In this document: positions 8,911 through 10,321 of the stretch, one piece after another | How positions within the stretch are numbered: position 1 is the stretch's first letter | How the letters are laid out: the number at the start of each line of letters is the position of its first letter | Origin: Smittium mucronatum | Taxonomy: Eukaryota; Kickxellomycota; Harpellomycetes; Harpellales; Legeriomycetaceae | DNA: 10,321 nucleotides | Reading direction: 5' to 3' | Assembly (NCBI GenBank): GCA_001953115.1 | Contig: LSSL01004811.1 | Coordinates: 1 to 10,321 of the forward strand | The notes under the pieces: model-generated | The model's database searches: none | Told to the model about the DNA's origin: nothing | Seen by the model: the letters and a program-made list of their open reading frames with translations, nothing else | Program-made: the position numbers and the translations under genes

Positions 8911-9935
8911 AAAAAACCAGGATTCAGTCAGATCAACAGTAATGAATTCAGTCGAAAACGAACTGAATTTTACAGCCTTATCTCGGCTCATAAAATCCCC
9001 ATATCTAGCGCATATGGCTGGATTAAATCAAGGAATATACAACATAATAATCGAGGTGGAATTATATCTAATAGCTGAAAAATAAAAGATGATCATTCGG
9101 ATTTTATGATCATAAAATTGGAAGAAAATCCATTATACGCTCTCAAGAAATTATCCCAATTCATTTTTTGGAGTGCGAATTCAAATTTTTTACACAAAAA
9201 ATTAGTATAAATTTAAATTTTAAAATTTTTACATTTAAAGAGACTCATCTTGAGCCAAAAAAAACGAATTCTCAAATAAATGAGGAAAGAAGACGTGATA
9301 ACGATAATAAATTCCTCAACTATTCTAGTCCTGGAAAATAATTTATTTTAATTGATGGGGGTAATATTAATTTTTTTATTAGATGAACCAGAGCAAGATC
9401 AGGAACAGGTGAAAAATCTGTTGATAAAATATCTTTAACAGGAAACCCAAATTTACACATGATTGATGTACTATCTTTCATTGGTATCTTGAATTTTAAA
9501 ATTAAAAGAAAAATTTACACAGCAGATATTTGTAACTCATGGGTATGTGAGCTGATACAGGAAACACCAGCAAAGGTGTTATCACAACATACCATCATAA
9601 TTTTAATAGATAACTCAAGATGTCATGTAAGAATTAAAGACAAAACCAATCAATATGATAGTGTAATATAGCTTTATCTTTTCCCATATTCTCCGATGCT
9701 AAAACCAATAAATAATACATGGAGTTTTGCCAAACCAGAAATAAAAAAAAGGGTGTTATAAAAAATTAAAATAAACCATGCTGGCAATCCAAAACAGTAA
9801 TTAACCCAAGTTGAGTTGTCAAATAGTAATATATAATTGACCATACAAGAATCAATTGTAATTATAACACCAGAAATATGCAGAAATTTCATATTCCATG
9901 TGCAATAATTTTTTCTGATGCAATCCAAATTATGA
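8911..9935 (+). pseudogene. Broken transposase, Tc1/mariner-IS630 superfamily
   Basis: About 1,025 bp, close to the family's usual 340 codons, read in two frames. Frame A (8911 to about 9390) gives EFYSLISAHK, then AYGWIKSRNIQHNNRGG, the typical end of the first helix-turn-helix. It continues with KIKDDHSDFMIIKLEENPLY and LKKLSQF (second DNA-binding domain), FLHLKRLILSQKKR, and LLDE (9376-9387) with the first catalytic Asp. Frame B (from about 9387) gives RARSGTGEKS, LIDNSRCH with the second Asp (9609-9611), YSPMLKPINNTW (9687-9722), and ITPEICRNFIFH near the C-terminus, ending at TGA 9933-9935. The third acidic residue of P-I-(E/D)-N-x-W is Asn (9711-9713), 33 residues after the second Asp. 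Internal stops fall at 9076, 9208, 9214, 9277 and 9349 in frame A and at 9669, 9759, 9798, 9834 and 9906 in frame B. About ten residues usually found between DE and RARSG are missing where the frame shifts, and the first helix-turn-helix looks short. The start is uncertain. Family assignment is firm; the closest subfamily is not. Confidence 0.88.
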
Positions 9936-10145
9936 ATATAAGGTTTGGTTCATGATTGGATTTTTTTCCTATTTAAATGAAGTTATCTATTTTTTATAAT
10001 TATTTTTTGTTTAAAAAAAGTCCAATTTCCTAATTTTATCTTGCAATATATTCACTGAGAATTATAGAGTGAGGAATTTTTTTTATAAACACAATATAAA
10101 GCAGAATATATCTTTTCTTTGAATCTAAAAAGAATAATATATGCC

Positions 10146-10321
10146 TTATATATTTATTAAAAATGGAATGATAGCCAAAAATTACAGTTTAAATAAAATA
10201 TGTTAATTTAAAACACAGAAAATTATTATTTAATTGGAACTTTGATCATTTTTTCCCCTTCTCTTTCCCTTTTTATGCTGAAAGCGGAATTTAATTTAAA
10301 TTTTTTAATTTCAAAACAATT
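10146..10321. repeat. Right terminal inverted repeat, truncated by window edge
   Basis: Mirror image of the left repeat: perfect over 10173-10321, imperfect back to about 10146. The purine run of the left copy appears here as a pyrimidine run at 10249-10274. Since the match is still perfect at the last base of the window, the true end lies further right. Confidence 0.93.

Larger units (their letters stand above)
8622..10321 (+). mobile_element. Tc1/mariner-IS630-type DNA transposon, non-autonomous, right end cut
   Basis: Two long inverted repeats flank a decayed transposase gene, the standard plan of a DDE transposon. Visible length is 1,700 bp, with about 110 bp between the left repeat and the coding remnant and about 210 bp on the other side. 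The outer limits are not known: the right repeat runs to the last base of the window, so it probably continues. The left repeat may then also begin upstream of 8622, perhaps within 8177-8621. The TA target duplication expected of this superfamily cannot be identified for that reason. The element cannot move itself, but the matched ends suggest it could have been moved by a related enzyme supplied in trans. Confidence 0.85.

Noticed and set aside
8942..9085. 48-codon plus-strand open frame starting MNSVENEL
   Set aside because: It is a shadow: the neighbouring frame over the same bases gives the helix-turn-helix sequence ending in NNRGG.
9674..9928. 84-codon minus-strand open frame
   Set aside because: It lies antisense to the C-terminal third of the transposase remnant, whose YSPMLKPINNTW and ITPEIC motifs show that the plus strand is the coding one.

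Overview
The window is about 10.3 kb of very AT-rich DNA (roughly 80% A+T by eye), probably eukaryotic. It holds no intact protein gene that I can defend and no recognisable tRNA or rRNA. It reads as a gene-poor, repeat-bearing stretch of a nuclear genome. A microsporidian with an expanded AT-rich genome would fit. So would a ciliate germline, a protist or an arthropod. The host cannot be fixed from this window; the only protein signal is a transposase of the Tc1/mariner-IS630 superfamily, which occurs across all of these.

Layout. (1) Bases 1-235 are a compositional island: about 54% GC over the first 120 bases. It has a 43-bp minisatellite (52-144), a perfect 10-bp hairpin (158-181), a CCCCTAA/TTAGGGG inverted repeat (187-222), and then a run of 13 A. 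Composition drops sharply to background after that. This could be the 3' end of a polyadenylated transcript or retroelement whose body lies left of the window. (2) Bases 236-2494 are AT-rich with one marginal open frame (600-893) of doubtful status. (3) Bases 2495-2659 are a striking 165-base stretch with no G and 52 C on the + strand. (4) Bases 2660-8176 are AT-rich non-coding sequence with a few short hairpins and an 8-bp microsatellite (5235-5268). (5) Bases 8177-8400 are A/G-rich and repeat a GTG..CCAA-type word. (6) From 8622 to the right edge lies a DNA transposon. It has inverted repeats that are perfect for 149 bp (8622-8770 and 10173-10321) around a broken transposase gene (about 8911-9935).

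The transposase remnant is the main content. Read across two frames, it shows the N-terminal helix-turn-helix region ending in an RGG motif. The first catalytic Asp follows (LLDE, 9376-9387), then RARSGTG, the second catalytic Asp (LIDNSRCH, Asp at 9609-9611), and the YSPMLKPINNTW block where the third acidic residue is replaced by Asn. It carries ten in-frame stops, a frameshift and probable deletions, so it cannot make an active enzyme under the standard code. The inverted repeats are nevertheless perfectly matched, a contrast worth explaining. Nine of the ten internal stops are TAA or TAG and the natural end is TGA, so a TAA/TAG=Gln code deserves a check. In DNA this AT-rich the pattern is close to chance expectation, and it would not remove the frameshift or the active-site change.
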